DNA from: Sipunculus nudus
Taxonomy: Eukaryota > Annelida > Sipuncula > Golfingiida > Sipunculidae
Reading direction: 5' to 3'
DNA: 64,000 nt
Assembly: GCA_026874595.1 (NCBI GenBank)
Contig: CM049316.1
Location: forward strand, 2,482,001 to 2,546,000
The notes beneath the pieces are model-generated. The model was not told the DNA's origin. It made no database searches and saw only the letters and a program-made list of their open reading frames with translations. Numbering within the stretch: the first letter of the stretch is position 1; every line of letters starts with the position of its first letter. Of the stretch, positions 37,601 through 49,217 are shown one piece after another. The translations under genes and the position numbers were made by a program.

Positions 37601-37624
37601 CTTAGGTACACCACTGTACAGAAA

Positions 37625-38357
37625 GGATCTCGGTACCTTAGTCAGGAATGGACTCGGCCTCGGTGTAGATTTTTATGTTTACGAAAACATTGGTGAAACG
37701 GTCATTGGGCGAATATGTATGATTATGAATCATACAGCTGAAACAGTCAAGGGGCGAATATGTTTATTTATCAATCTCACAGGTGAAACGGTCATAGGGC
37801 GAATTTGTATGATTATGAGGATACGTGGCTGTATTTATTTTTACATATATAAAACACCTGAAGTCGGGGCCTCTTTTGGACAACTTTAATATTAAATTCT
37901 GATATTTAACCTTTTTACCTGAGTGTCTGTTGTTTCTTCAGTCAAACTAGACCAAGAAAATTGGGACTTGTGCATATCCTTTTTTAACCATCCTGGCCCG
38001 AATAAAGTAAAGCCCAAAATATCGTAGACTGGTACCTTACACTTAAACTTAATGAAACGATTCATCACTTAGGTCTTATGATCGTCAATCAACCTAAGCT
38101 TAAATTTGCTTTAAAATCCCTATTAAAATGAATTTAAGCCACAATGATAAATACATATTTGGAATCCTTAGAATACCCTGTATTAGATCAGATATATGTG
38201 AACAGTGTCTCAGATTTTGCTTTGAAGATTTTAAAATTCAAATAATTTTTTTATATTTTTTAAACGCGATTTATCTCACATTTGACAAATGGTATGTATG
38301 TAAAAAAGCATTACATGAAAGTACATACAAATATCTCCAAGCTTTTTTTTATAATAT
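37625..38357. other. Intergenic DNA
   Basis: Holds three short imperfect repeats at about 37690-37820 (GTGAAACGGTCATNGGGCGA). No gene is supported. Confidence 0.4.
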
Positions 38358-38363
38358 ATAAAC

Positions 38364-38435
<72 letters not shown>
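38358..38435. repeat. (TA)n microsatellite
   Basis: About 75 bp of TA with one phase break. Confidence 0.97.
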
Positions 38436-38439
<4 letters not shown>

Positions 38440-38589
38440 TTTTTTTCTATTGAAATTTCAGTTTTAAAACTAGAAATGTCTGGCATTTGAGATGCCGTAG
38501 TATTCCCGGACAAATAAAGCATCCCCCCTTCTGAAATAGGCACCCTTCTTCTGAAGTATACATTGACAAATGACAGGGACAACTAATTT

Positions 38590-38990
38590 TTAACAGATGG
38601 CTCCTGTGACCTTCAACTTTGACCTTGTGACCCAAAAATATATAATGATAGGGGTCTTCCTCTATTGACAAGTGAGCTATATGTGCAAGATGAAACGTCT
38701 GAGAAGAAAGTTTGGTTTAAATTGCATCCACAATCAGTTAAAAGATATGGGTCCTGTGACCTTGACCTTTGACCTCATGACCCGAAAAATCAACAGGATT
38801 CTTACTTAATTGATGGGAAATATATAAGTCAGGTTTGAAACCCACATATCAACCCAAGCTGGAGTTATTATCGGGATATGGATTTTTGGACAGATGGCTC
38901 CTGTGACCTTCACCTTTGACCCTGTAACCCAAAAATTGATATGGAGCATCAACTATTGGCAGGTGAGCTAGAGTTCAAGATGGGGGTATT
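38590..38990 (+). repeat. Family T tandem array
   Basis: Three units. TGACCTTTGACCT is exact near 38763, with relatives near 38606 and 38905. Confidence 0.75.
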
Positions 38991-39365
38991 AAAAGACTTT
39001 AAAAGGCGTGAAAACAAGAAAATGTTAATAGGTAGCGCCACCAGTTCCGGCACATCACAAAGCTGCCCAAGATCTTTGGTCACCTTGATTAATGCACCAA
39101 TCCATGTAAGCTTTATTGAGATATTTAAGAATTTGTGTGATTTCCAGCAAATCTGAACCTATTCAAGGTCAAGGTCACTGTCGTAGCAAAGGTCATGACC
39201 CCATTTTAAATAGGCTTAAGAAGGCTCCTCTTTACTATATCGATACAAATGTAAAGTTTGATAAAGATCCGTGAAATATATTTTTTAGTTATCTCGCTAT
39301 TTTCCTGCTTCGGTGGCGGCGGCGGGGCCGTCATAAAACCACAGTATCCCGACTTTGTTCGGGGA
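38991..39365 (-). mobile_element. Family B-like 5' segment, minus strand
   Basis: On the minus strand the sequence near 39365 (CCCCGAACAAAGTCGGGATA followed by CCCGCCGCCGCCACCG) resembles the 5' palindrome and GCC-rich lead of the family B element at 3293. A GGTGGCGCTACC variant lies at about 39050. The other end is not clear. Confidence 0.45.
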
Positions 39366-39619
39366 AATAAATATGTATAAATATTGACACAATCAATCCA
39401 TATTTATCTAAAATGGTGTATAACTACTAAGCTATTACAGATATAAACAAGGCATACAGGCCTAATGCGAACCTGTGCAAAGTTTGGGAGTATGAATGGA
39501 GGTTTATTTTTAAAATTTAATATTGATCCTTTTAAGTCCTGCATATCTACCTTAGACATTATGATTTCAGCAAAATGGACATTTCGGACCTGCAAGTTTC
39601 AGACTAGGACATTTTAAAA

Positions 39620-41450
39620 CTAGAATATGGGTAGTCGACAAGCGACTATGTGTATCCGTAGAAATCAGAGTGGGACGGATGAAGTCAGGCATGGATTAAG
39701 TGGCAAGGGGAATAGAGTGAGGTGTGTTGCATACTAGCATGGATGTCTGCAGCATAAACGTGAATGTAGGTGGTGCCACCTGTCATAAAATCGAGAAAAT
39801 TGTCCAGGATTTATAAACCTGCAAAATTTCAGGTGGATAAATCAAACTACTGCTGAGATTTGAGTGATTTTATCCCAAGGCAGATGAACAGATGGACGGT
39901 GTTCATAAGTGGTTGCAGGTGGCGCCACCAGTTTTGCTTATGCTGAAGAGCTATGTGAGATCTATACACAAGCAAAATTTTGGCCCAATCGGTCAAACTG
40001 TTCCCGAGATATGAGCTTGGATGTCTGCAGAGTAAACGTGAATATAGGTGCCGCCACCTGTCATAAAATCGAGAAAGCTTTCCATGATGTACAAACCTGC
40101 TAAATTTCAGGTGGATATGTCAAACTACTGCTGAGATATGAGTGATTTTATCCCAAGGCAAATGAACACATGGATGCTGTGCATAAACGGTTGCAGTTGG
40201 CGCCACCAGTTTTGCCTATGATGAAGAGCTATGTGAGATCTAAACACATGCAAAATTTTGGCCCATTCGGTCAAACGGTTCCCGAGATATGAGCTTGGAT
40301 GTCTGCAGAGTAAATATGAATGTAGGTGGCGCCACCTGTCATAAAATCGAGGTGGCTGTCCAGGATGTGTTAACCTGCAAAATTTCAGGTGGATAAGTCA
40401 AACCACTGATGAGATATGAGTGATTTTATCCCAAGGCAGATGAACAGATGGGTGCTGTGTATTAATGGTTGCAGGTGGTGCCACTAGTTTTTCCTATGAT
40501 GAAGAGCTATGTGAAATCTGTACACATGCAAAATTTTGGCCGAATCGGTTAAACGGTTCCTGAGATATGAGCTTGGATGTCTGCAGAGTAAACCTGAATG
40601 TAAGTGGCGCCACCTGTCATAAATAAAAAAAAAGCTGTCAAGGATGTATAAACCTGCAAAATTTCAGGTGGATAAGTCAAACCACTGATGAGATATGAGT
40701 GATTTTATCCCAAGGCAGATGAACAGATGGGTGCTGTGCATAAACGGTTGCAGTTGGCGCCACCAGTTTTGCCTATGATGAAGAGCTATGCGAGATCTGA
40801 ACACATGCAAAATTTTTGCCAAATCGGTCAAACGGTTCCCGAGATATGAGCTTGGATGTCTGCAGAGTAAACATGAATGTAGGTGGTGCCACATGTCATA
40901 AAATCAAGAAAACTGTCCAGGATGTATAAACCTGCAAAATTTCAGGTGGATAAGTCAAACCACTGATGAAATATGAGTGATTTTATCCCAAGGCAGATGA
41001 ACAGATGGGTGCTGTGTATTAATGGTTGCAGGTGGCGCCACCAGTTTTGCCTATGATGAAGAGCTATGTAAAATCTGTATACAAACAAAATTTTGGCCAA
41101 ATCGGTCAAACGGTTCCTGAGATATGAGCTTGGATGTCTGCAGAGTAAACTTGAATGAAGGTGGCACCACCTGTCATTAAATCGAGAAAGCTGTCCAGGA
41201 TGTATTTACCTGCAAAATTTCAGGTGGATAAGTCAAACCACTGCTGAGACATGAGTGATTTTATCCCAAGGCAGATGAATAGATGGGCGCTGTGCATAAG
41301 TGGTTGCAGGTGGCGCCACCATATTTAGTGTGTGTTATAAAGCAATCAAAGGGCTACATTTGTGCAAAATTTTTAGCCTGATCGGTCAAACGGTTCCTGA
41401 GATATGAGCTTGGATGTCTGCAGAGTAAACGTAAATGTAGGCAACGCCAC
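39620..41450 (-). repeat. 275-bp higher-order tandem array in H3 copy 1
   Basis: About six dimeric units. Each dimer has two diverged half units of about 135-150 bp, each opening with GGTGGCGCCACC or a variant and ending in a (GAGATATGAG)-type block. Palindrome positions include about 39919, 40324, 41031 and 41308 (exact) and many one-base variants. H3 copy 3 holds about three of these dimers, so the array changes length between copies. Confidence 0.9.
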
Positions 41451-41484
41451 ATATAGTTCCAATAATCTGGGAATTCTGCATCTA

Positions 41485-41556
41485 AACATTGTGTCCAGAC
41501 GTCTAGACGCAGTGTCTAGACGTCTAGACACTTTGTCTAGACACCCCCCCCCCCCG
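41485..41556. repeat. AGACGTCTAGAC palindromic cluster with poly-C
   Basis: Repeated GTCTAGAC/AGACGTCT words that pair with themselves in several registers, followed by a C run. It is matched in reverse at 46598-46680, next to a G run. Confidence 0.7.
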
Positions 41557-42444
41557 CGCCAGGTCAGTTGCCATGGTGATGTCTGGACCCCACCTGTTTG
41601 TACTGAGTGACCTCTTGACTTGGCTGCTGAAACTCAAATCTGTTTTCAAATACAGAAAGTCTTTTTTTCAATTGGCTACAATGTTTTTTTTTAAACTGTA
41701 TTTACCCAATCTATTCTTATAAAAATGGCAGAACCCTACCATAGAATAATTCTTGTAAAGTTTAAACCAATCAGCTTAACAGTTTCTAGCCATGACAACA
41801 TGACACTCAGGCCTTGGGAAATAAACCATCGTTCTTCAGTTCATCTAAAATTGACGTTTGGGGTGACAGGCTGTCGCTAAACAGTTTCATCATAAATCAG
41901 TGTATAAAATAAAAGAGTTTAAAATTACATTTTCGCTTGTAAAAAAACACATCAATGTAGGTGGCGCCACCAATACCTCAAAATCAGATATGACATATGT
42001 GACAAACATTGGTATAAAATTTGGTGATTATAGCTCTAGCCGTTTCTGAGATTTTAATTTTAGTGTGCTTTTTTGGACAGATGACTAAGTTCAACCTCCT
42101 GTAACTCGGCCAAAAATCTCCGAACTGGAACCATTCGAACAAACTTGAGAGAGATTGTTCCAGGGATCATTTCTGTGAAATATTGGACAATCTGGCTGGA
42201 CGGTTTCAGAGAAGAAGATTTTTAAAGGTTTTAAAGCTTTTTCTCTATAGAATCTAAATAAATGCAGATACCCAATATAAAGCTCCAGGGCACCAAGTTT
42301 TACATGTGACTAATTCCTACATGTGATTTGGAGCTGCTAGCTCCAACGGTTTCTGACTTACAGCCATGGACGGCGGAAAGCAAACCCAGGACGGCGGACG
42401 GCTGACGATGGACGGGCGCAGAAGCTCACAGGTTCGCTAAAAAA

Positions 42445-43085
42445 AAAGCAATTTAGATAACATGTCAACATACCTATATGCAAATTTGAAAACTCACAAC
42501 ATTTGTTTTTTTTTTGTTTTTTTTTTTTTAGAAATATCGCGCCGCTGTCTGTTGAATTGTTATTGTGACAAAATGGCCAAAACCTGTTTGGAGAGAGTAA
42601 TTATGTTTTTAATGGGAAACAGGGATATCAGCGCAAGTGACATTCATATAATCTGATCTGATTTGAGTTCTATATACAAAATTGAAAATTAATTAGTTTG
42701 TCATGGTGCAAAATACGGACTTTTAACATGACATAACATCTCAGGAATTGTAAAACAGAAATAGGCGGAGCTTACTGCTTTTAGTGGCTGGTCATCGGTA
42801 ATTAGATCAAGGGCAACCGAGCCGGGACACGCGTCAGGTGTGAAGTGACTGATTCGCAACAATTACTCTGATCACCCTGAGGAAACCTTCGAACTGCCAT
42901 CCACCCTAATCCAATTAACAGGTCGCATCCCCTTCTCACAATCATACGTGAACACTGTAGACACGACAAAACTAGCAGCAACACATGGTATACCGATATA
43001 AAATAATTTTGTTGTTAAACTTTTAAATGACTGACATCTTAATATTTAAAACTTTATCTAGACTTTATTATAGTATTATAATGTA
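42445..43085. other. Spacer between H3 copies
   Basis: A T-rich run lies near 42500-42530. No gene is supported. Confidence 0.35.
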
Positions 43086-43259
43086 ACAAGGCCAACAGGC
43101 CTAATGCGAACCTGTGCTATGGGATATAGATCAGGTATAATGCTTCCATGCTGGACCGTTACCTCTCAAGTACATGTGTGATCTGTACATGTAAAATGCA
43201 AGTACGTGACATCTTGAACCCGCTGAAATACTGGCATGGGTGCACATAAATCAAAAATG

Positions 43260-43690
43260 ATTGTTGGTGGCACCACCAGTCTTGTGTATGAGAAAGCCAT
43301 CGAAGATGTATAGACATGCACAATTTCAGTCTATACACACCACTCTTGAGCCATTTGACCAGATGCATGAAACAAAGGTAGGTGGTACCACGATTCTTGT
43401 ATATAACAAACTATCCAAGTTGTATCGACGTATAATTTCAGGCCAATATGTCAAATTACTCCTAAGGAATATACAAGAGCATACTTTGCGACAATTACTG
43501 TAGGTCGCCACACCAGTCTTGTATATGACGCAGCTATCCGATATGTATAAATATGCACAATTTCAGGCTGATATACCAGATCACTCCTGAGAAATAAGAA
43601 GGTATATTCACTGTGCAGAAGTCATTGTAGGTGGCAACACCAGTCTTGTGTATGAGACAGCAAAGAATTATACATTGACGAGTCAAAATG
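43260..43690 (+). repeat. 118-bp diverged tandem array in H3 copy 2
   Basis: About four units with GGTGGCACCACCAGTCTTGT-type openings near 43267, 43380, 43505 and 43633, then ATGTATANACATGCACAATT. It is a diverged relative of the 275-bp array's half unit. Confidence 0.75.
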
Positions 43691-44383
43691 TCACGCCAAT
43701 ATATCAAGCTTCTCTTGAGTCAGGTGCCTTGGGCTCACCAAGCTCTGGTGAAGAATTCAGTTGCCCTGAATGAACGGGAACAAATTGCTAGCTGCAGCTA
43801 CTGCACTGAGTGAACGCTTGGCCTGTACCTGGTTGCACTGAGTGAACTCTTGACATGTTGCCTAATATGATACAATTGGCAGTCTGCCAAAGCTATAAAT
43901 AGATTTAGACTTACCTTTGGCCTGATGCCAAATCTGAAATAGTTGGCAAGCTCCCAAGCTATATATTGATACAGGCACGATCTTGGCCTGTCGGTAAATC
44001 TGTTTACACATACTAAAAGAATATGGCTACTATGCTTTTTTTCAAGCTGACATATTCATACTTTTTAAAATCAAAATGTTTGGAATAATAAAACATGCAG
44101 TTCTATTCATATTTAAAGGTCCAATAATTCTGCAAAAATTAACTTGAACAAAGGCCTCCTATGAATTATATTTGTGCAATGATACAGACGCTGAAACAAC
44201 AGTTTTGCATAAGAAGACTATTGCAGCCCTCAGTTTGAAATTGGCTTACTAATGGCCACAAGACCAACTTCAGCTTTCTAGGGCTGTACTAAAATCAATG
44301 AACCAAATCTATTCTAATACAATTGAAAGAACCCTAACCTAGGATAATTCTTGTGGAAAAATTACACGATTCAGTTTGACAGT

Positions 44384-45939
44384 TGTTACAAGTATCTGTT
44401 TAATTATGCCTGGCATGTGCTAGGCATTCTGATTCCTGTTAAGCGCAGACACTATGCGTTGCTGTGGGAGCCGCACTTGCTGAACCCTCGCGGAGTGTAA
44501 ACACAGTACTCGGTGTTGTCTAGAAATTTCGGGTCAATTCAGGCGCAGTGGGCGCACGTGTATTGTTGTGTTGAGACACAGCGTTCTTTGTATTCTAGAT
44601 GGTTCTGGTCTGTTCAGGCGCTGTGACCACATGTGTATTGTTGTGTTAGGAATATTCGTGAACATGGAAATTTTCTGGGCTTCGGGTGAAAAGCTATAAA
44701 TAGGGGCTGCGTGTAGAGTCGAGAGAGAAAAATACCAGCGGACCCGGAAGAGTGTGACTTTCTAGTCAGTGTTTTTATGACCTTTCCGATAACTGCAGAA
44801 ATTATAACAGACTTTATATACGGATGGTCTTCAGTTTTCCTTTTGGAATATTACCAGAACTTCACTTTTGGATAACAACAGATTGTTTTGAGATTAAGTC
44901 GGACTATTCTTTGATAAGATTTACATGAACTGTTCATCTGGATGATTTGTGTTAAAGTACTCTTGTCGAGCTGTGGCAGTGGCGTTATCCAGAAATTACG
45001 CTCTTTACAAAGCGCTTCAACTATAGGCCCACTGCCTATATGGTAAGCGCTGTTTGTTATGACCTCGTATCCTGAATTGCAACACCAGAGGGGAGCACTG
45101 TATTTTTGTCCAATCAGATGAGACCTTGTGCTGGAAGACACGGCCAAGCGAGGAATACACGGAGCCAATCATGTTCATTTCGTTTTGAGTGACAGCTCAT
45201 CGTCCCGGTAATGGTCTGAACAGGCCAAAGGCTCGGAGAGAATCGCCGCAGACGTGTTTGGCTTAGGGCCTTGGGCACATAGGATGCCCGGCCGGTGAGC
45301 TGTAATTAAAACGAAAGTAACAACAGAGGCTGCATACACATCTCGCTGGCTTGTTTCAGTTCTGCAGACAACAGATGCATGGCTACGCTAACACGGTCAT
45401 ACTGTCAGAATCGAATCGGTCGATGATGCGACAATGCAGAGGGAACAATTAAAATTCGACCATTAACTGTCTTCAAACGGCGCTTGAAGCGCAGGGCGGG
45501 GCCAGGATGCATGTCGAATGTTTGTTTATTGGCATCTGGTTGGCTGCTTGTCACATCATACGCACGTGTTTTTCAGCGGACAACGAACCGCCATCTGGTG
45601 TCTAAATATATCATAAACGGTCAAAGCTGGCAGCGTGAAATTCAGTTGCTTCTTTAGAACCGTAAGATTTCCTATGCCTCGGGAGCGTATCCAGAAATCA
45701 AAGCCTAGGATTCGGACACTCTGGTACTGTACATTTTTGTTATTGTTATACTGTGTAATTGTATTGATTTAGTGATTTGTAATGTTCTAATAATAAATTA
45801 TAATTATTTGTTAACAAAAAAACACTGACTTCTTTATTCATTCCCCTAGACATTTCATAGAATCTGATTTTTTTTATCTCCGTGACAAAATTTATGCTCG
45901 TCACGATTACGTAATCTGTTGCTATTAGGTTCCGTAACA
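44384..45939 (+). mobile_element. Probable solo LTR, 1.56 kb
   Basis: Starts TGTTAC and ends GTAACA (TG...CA with a 6-bp inverted end). It is flanked by CAGT at 44380-44383 and 45940-45943, and the empty-site sequence AACAGTTTCATC is visible in H3 copy 3. A TATAAATA box lies at 44695-44702, with GC-rich DNA downstream and AATAAA at about 45790, as in a Pol II LTR promoter and poly(A) region. No gag or pol is present. A non-LTR insertion is an alternative. Confidence 0.6.
44695..44702 (+). promoter_or_regulatory. TATA box in the solo LTR
   Basis: TATAAATA about 310 bp from the left end of the putative LTR, followed by the GC-richer segment GGGGCTGCGTGTAGAGTCG. It is a canonical match in a less AT-rich stretch. 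Confidence 0.5.
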
Positions 45940-45986
45940 CAGTTTCATCATAAAACATTTTAAGCCGAAAGAGACTAAAATTATGG

Positions 45987-47979
45987 TTTTTAGCGAACCT
46001 GTGAGCTTATGCGATGGCGCAGCGTCGTCCGTCAGCCGTCCGCCGTCCAGGACTGGCTTTCCGCCGTCCATGGCTGTAAGTCGGAAACCCTCAGAGCTAG
46101 CAGCTCCAAATAACATGTAAGAATTAGTCACATGTGAAACTTGGTGCCCTGGAGCTTATTATTGGGTATCTGCATTAAATAAGCACACTAAAATTAAAAT
46201 CTCAGAAACGGATAGAGCTATAATCACCAAATTTTATACCAATGTTTGTCACATATGTCATATCTGATTTTAAGGTATTGGTGGCGCCACCTACATTTTG
46301 TTTTTTACAAGCGAAAATGTAATTTTAAACTCTTCTAGCTTATACACTGATTTATGATGAAACTGTTAAGCTGATTGTTTTAAACAATACAAGAATTATA
46401 CTATGGTAGGGTTCTGCCAGTTTTATAAGAATAGATTGGGTAAATAGTTTTAAAAAAGCATTGTAGCCAATTGAAAAAGGCTTTCTGTATTTGAAAACAG
46501 ATTTGACAATATGCTGAGTTTCATCAGCCAAGTCAAGAGCTCACTCAGTACAAACAGGTGGGGTCCAGAGATCACCATGGCAACTGACCTGGCTCGGGGG
46601 GGGGGGGGGGGGGGGGTGGTCTAGACAATGTGTCTAGACGTCGAGACACAGCGTCTAGACGTCTGGACACAATGTTTGGATGCAGAATTCCCAGATTATT
46701 GGAACTATATCTTACAACTGTCTGAAAAATCTTGGTTTGCATTTTAAGCGAATCGGGTTTATCATCAGGTCACATGTGAACTGCTGCAGCCTCATTTTTC
46801 GATGACCTCTGACCTTTCCTAGCTGCCCAGCGTCCATTTGTGTGTCTGTTTCCACACATAAACCCGCATATCTTGGGAACCGTTTGACCGATCAGGCTTA
46901 ACATTTTGCACATATGTAGCCCTTTGATAGCTTTATAACATACACTATAAATGGTGGCGCCAAGTGCAACCATTTTTGCACGGAGTCAATCTGTTCATCT
47001 GCCTTGGGATAATATCACTCATATCTCAGCAGTGGTTTGACCTATCTACCTGAAATTATTCAGGTTTATACATCCTGGACAGCTTTCTCGATTTATGACA
47101 GGTGGCGCCACCTACATTTACGTTTACTCTGCAGACATCCAAGCTCATATCTCGGTATCTGTTTGACCGATTGGGCCTAAATTTTGCATTTGTATAGATC
47201 TCACATAGCTCTTCATCATAGGCAAAACTGGTGGTGCCGTCTGCAACAGTGTCCATCTGTTCATCTGCCTTGGGATAATATCACTCATATCTCAGCAGTG
47301 GTTTGACTTATCCACCTGAAATTTTGCAGGTTTATACATCCTGGACAGCTTTCTCGATTTCATGACAGGTGGCGCCATCTACATTCACATTTACTCTGCA
47401 GACATCCACGCTCATTTGTCGGGAACCGTTTGACCGATTGGGCGAAAATTTTGCATGTGTATAAATCTCACATAGCTCTTAATCATAGGCAAAACTGGTG
47501 GCGCCACCTGCCACCACTTATGCACAACGTCCATCTGTTCATCTGCCTTAGGATAAAATCACTCATATCTCAGCAGTGGTTATACTTATCCACATGAAAT
47601 TTTGCAGGTTTATACATCATGGACAATTTTTTCGATTTTATGACAGGTGGCACCACCTACATTCACGTTTAAGCTGCAGACATCCATGCTAATATAAAAC
47701 ACACCTCATTCTATTCCCCTTGCCACTTAATCCATGCCTCACTTCACCCGTCCCACTCTGATTTCTGCGGATACACATAGTCGCTTGTCGACTACCCATA
47801 TTCTAGTTTTAAAATGTTCTAGTCTGAAACTTGCAGGTCCGAAATGTCCATTTTGCTGAAATCATAATGACTAAGGTAGATATGCAGGACTTAAAAGGAT
47901 CAAAATTAAATTTTAAAAATAAATCTCCATTCACACTCCCAAACTTTGCACAGGTTTGCTTTAGGCCTGTAGGTCTTGT
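45987..47979 (-). mobile_element. Family H3 copy 3 (minus), inserted in copy 2
   Basis: On the minus strand it starts ACAAGACCTACAGGCC with GCAAACCTGTGC at about 47979 and ends CTCACAGGTTCGCTAAAAA at 45987. It carries the same internal arrangement as copy 1: AGACGTCTAGAC palindromes with a G run (46598-46680), a shorter 275-bp array (46780-47700), and the CTAG hairpin end at about 47813. With copy 1 it forms a long inverted pair. Confidence 0.65.
46780..47700 (+). repeat. 275-bp tandem array in H3 copy 3
   Basis: About three dimers. GGTGGCGCCACC is exact near 47102 and 47490, with variants near 46952, 47231, 47369 and 47646. Confidence 0.88.
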
Positions 47980-48593
47980 TACCTACCACAAAAACTGCAA
48001 TTTCAAATATGAGTCATGTAACCAACATTTGCACAAAACTTGATAAAGATAGTCCAGTCCCTGTCGTTTCTGAGATTCTTCTGTTAGTATGCTTACTTGG
48101 CCAAATGACAAAGTTCAAATTATTGTAACTCTGTCCAAATTCATCAAACCCAAATCATTTGAACAAACACGAGAGAGCTCGTCTCTAGGATCATTTCTGT
48201 GAAGTATTGAACAATTAGGCTAAATGATTTCAGAGAAGAAGATTTTCAAAGATTTTGTTTAGGTTTTACCCCGTCAGTTGTAAATTATTATAGGTGGCGC
48301 CACAAAAAAAGCTAATTCCCACAACATTTAACATGTGAAAGATTTTTGCATAAAATTTGGAGATGCTAGCTCCCGCTATTCCTGAGATATTATAGGTAAA
48401 TGTACTGATGACTGATTGACGCCTTTCAATCAACAATGCGCCTTGAACCGCCAGTAAGAAGTTAACCAATAAGCAATTGAATACTCTGTTGGTTCTCGCC
48501 GAACTGACGCATAGTCCTGTTTACACCCTACATGGGTTTGACATCTAGCTGATTTAAAATACTGGGTTTGATACAATATCACGCCCGAAATTG

Positions 48594-48686
<93 letters not shown>
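48594..48686. repeat. (TA)n microsatellite
   Basis: About 90 bp of pure TA. Confidence 0.97.
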
Positions 48687-48689
<3 letters not shown>

Positions 48690-49062
48690 GTGCACATAAA
48701 TAGGCGTTCCATGATTGGCCCATCAGTCATTTCTCATCCTTGGACATTTGGCACCCAACGCGAGGCCGCGCAGTGATGGTTCTTGTCATTACCAGCCTCA
48801 GTACAGGATCAAGGTGATTGAGACAATGATAAAATCCTGGAAGGGGGTGTGCACACGTCACGGAACTACAACATGGCAGACCACATGCACCTGAACGTTA
48901 CCTGTCACCTCAGAATCGCGCTCATTTACCAAACACATGCTTTAACCGTGTGGTACGTGCTATAGTTTGTATACATTTACACCACCACGTCAACGATATC
49001 GCGCCACAATGTAGTTCCCCGAGTTTTACAACATGTAAAAACAAATAATATTCTTTTACAAC
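48687..49062. other. Intergenic DNA
   Basis: No gene is supported. Confidence 0.35.
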
Positions 49063-49067
49063 CGTTA

Positions 49068-49194
49068 CAGGCGCGGATCCAGAGGGGAAACCCCCCCCCC
49101 CCCCCCCGGCTTTCATCCGACGACATTTTTTCGACATATTTCATGCATGACCACCGTTGACCCCTCCCTGCAAATAATTCTAGATCCGCGCCTG
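49068..49194. mobile_element. MITE, 127 bp, TSD CGTTA
   Basis: Inverted ends CAGGCGCGGATCCAG and (complement of the right end) CAGGCGCGGATCTAG. Exact 5-bp duplications CGTTA flank it at 49063-49067 and 49195-49199. The interior has a C run at about 49090-49107. Noncoding. Confidence 0.75.
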
Positions 49195-49217
49195 CGTTAT
49201 ATTTGATATTAATGTTG

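Larger units (their letters stand above)
34474..37616 (+). mobile_element. hAT-like non-autonomous element, 3.14 kb, TSD TACAGAAA
   Basis: Exact 8-bp direct repeats TACAGAAA flank it at 34466-34473 and 37617-37624. The ends are inverted: left CAGCGGCGTACCTAGCC, right (as complement) CAGTGGTGTACCTAAGG. Eight-base duplications and CAG-type ends suit the hAT superfamily. The interior has no transposase. It consists of a large hairpin (34497-34676), a (TA)n tract (35212-35297), a nested foldback (36202-36374) and a seven-unit tandem array (36385-37600). Strand is arbitrary. Confidence 0.75.
39447..42444 (+). mobile_element. Family H3 copy 1 (plus)
   Basis: The 5' end is ACAAGGCATACAGGCC then GCGAACCTGTGC. 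The 3' end is CTCACAGGTTCGCTAAAAA after ACGG-type words. GCGAACCTGTG and CACAGGTTCGC are exact complements, the end-to-end pairing expected of Helentron-type elements. Inside, in reverse, is a family B 3' end (CTAG at about 39618, hairpin TAGTCGACAAGCGACTA) and its array, then an AGACGTCTAGAC palindromic segment and the unique H3 body. The minus-strand ORF at 39404-39595 recurs in copy 3 but reflects repeat homology only. Confidence 0.65.
43086..48400 (+). mobile_element. Family H3 copy 2, old and interrupted twice
   Basis: The 5' end is ACAAGGCCAACAGGCC then GCGAACCTGTGC. Homology to copy 1 resumes in order at about 44330-44383 (GATAATTCTTGTGG), 45944-45986 (TTTCATCATAAA) and again after 47980 (CGTTTCTGAGATT, GGATCATTTCTGTGAA, TTTCAGAGAAGAAGAT). 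Two insertions explain the gaps: a probable solo LTR at 44384-45939 and H3 copy 3 in reverse at 45987-47979. The 3' end is not preserved. Confidence 0.6.

Noticed and set aside
39620-41450. CRISPR-like appearance of regularly spaced palindromic words
   Set aside because: The spacing is about 140 bp and the intervening DNA is itself repeated, so these are tandem units of a transposon and not unique spacers. The genome is eukaryotic.
39404-48043. Homologous small ORFs (39404-39595 minus, 47831-48043 plus) that look conserved
   Set aside because: Their similarity comes from the duplicated H3 element as a whole. Frame-preserving bias is not evident and the carboxyl ends differ.
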